A stretch of DNA of 64,000 nt from Sipunculus nudus. Its lineage: Eukaryota; Annelida; Sipuncula; Golfingiida; Sipunculidae. A program made the position numbers and the translations under genes. Shown here piece by piece: positions 63,618 through 64,000 of this stretch; positions within the stretch are counted from its first letter, which is position 1; the number at the start of each line of letters is the position of its first letter. The stretch is taken from assembly GCA_026874595.1 (NCBI GenBank), contig CM049313.1:43864659-43928658 (forward strand), read 5' to 3'. The notes below the pieces were generated by a model. The model ran no database searches. It saw nothing but the letters and a program-made list of their open reading frames with translations, and had not been told where the DNA came from.

Positions 63618-64000
63618 TTATTCTGGGGGTACAAAGAGGCCCCATAGCTCGGAGAAAATAGGTCGCAGAGACCTGATCTCAGGTTTCCAAATAGAATTTT
63701 TATTGACCTACGTGGATGTAGAGTAAGTAAGCCATGTGTGAAATATGGAAAGTTTTGGATGAAAAGTTTGATTAACAGTGCATCCACAATCATTTTAAAG
63801 ATGTGGCTCCTGTGACCTTCACCTGTGACCTCTGGAACTGAAAATTAAAATGGGTCATAAAAGTTTGAAGCAAATCTGTCTTGCCAAAACAGAATTATTA
63901 TCCATAAACTAATTTGTGAATGGATGGGCCCTGTGACCTTGGCCTTTGACCCCAAATCGTAAAGAATCTTCCCCTGTTCGCAGGTGAGTAATATCTTTAA
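63618..64000. other. repeat-derived sequence to the window edge
   Basis: 'tgtgaccttcacctgtgacc' and 'tgtgaccttggcctttgacc' are typical phrases of dispersed repeats here. No gene supported. Confidence 0.5.

Overview
The window looks like gene-poor, AT-rich animal nuclear DNA. The few coding exons are short and separated by introns with GT..AG boundaries. The remainder is dense in dispersed repeats, minisatellites, microsatellites and long G runs. I found no prokaryotic operons, rRNA, tRNA or CRISPR array. The repeat landscape, with recurrent 'aaggtcatggtca' phrases, GGTGGCGCCACC palindromes and nonautonomous elements, resembles what I know of bivalve mollusc genomes. That taxonomic guess is inference only.

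Layout. 0-17.4 kb is repeat-dominated: dispersed families, an inverted repeat with arms near 4-4.9 and 9-10.4 kb, a 277-bp tandem array (5.65-7.86 kb) between the arms, and a 21-bp palindromic satellite (10.15-10.3 kb). 17.4-35.5 kb (block A) and 46.4-60.9 kb (block B) are two direct copies of one large segment. They differ by several insertions, deletions and repeat expansions. 35.5-46.4 kb is the single-copy spacer. It carries one minus-strand gene (37617-42016, four exons, 631 aa, unrecognised) and dispersed repeats. 60.9-64 kb is again repeat-derived.

Genes. Each block carries one paralogue of a six-exon plus-strand gene (A: 22269-26196; B: 50814-54799). I assembled both from splice sites whose phases agree in both copies. 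The product starts MGC with Ser6, a dual-acylation signature. A short basic segment follows, and the large last exon encodes three ~50-residue acidic repeats. Each repeat contains an amphipathic helix with the spacing seen in PKA-regulatory-subunit anchoring helices. A near-perfect RFX X-box lies 51 bp upstream of each ATG. The working hypothesis is a pair of membrane-tethered, ciliary, AKAP-like scaffold proteins. An alternative exon (5b) with a conserved stop would give a short form without the repeats. The two paralogues have lost the ancestral C-terminus in different ways: a nonsense codon plus frameshift in A, and a deletion-like junction in B. Most differences between their exons are amino-acid changing, especially in exon 4.

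The A/B comparison also dates events. It shows the empty site of a TIR element (19610-20785), a 33-bp minisatellite expanded only in A, and a 175-bp repeat expanded only in B. All identifications are by reading; no searches were run.
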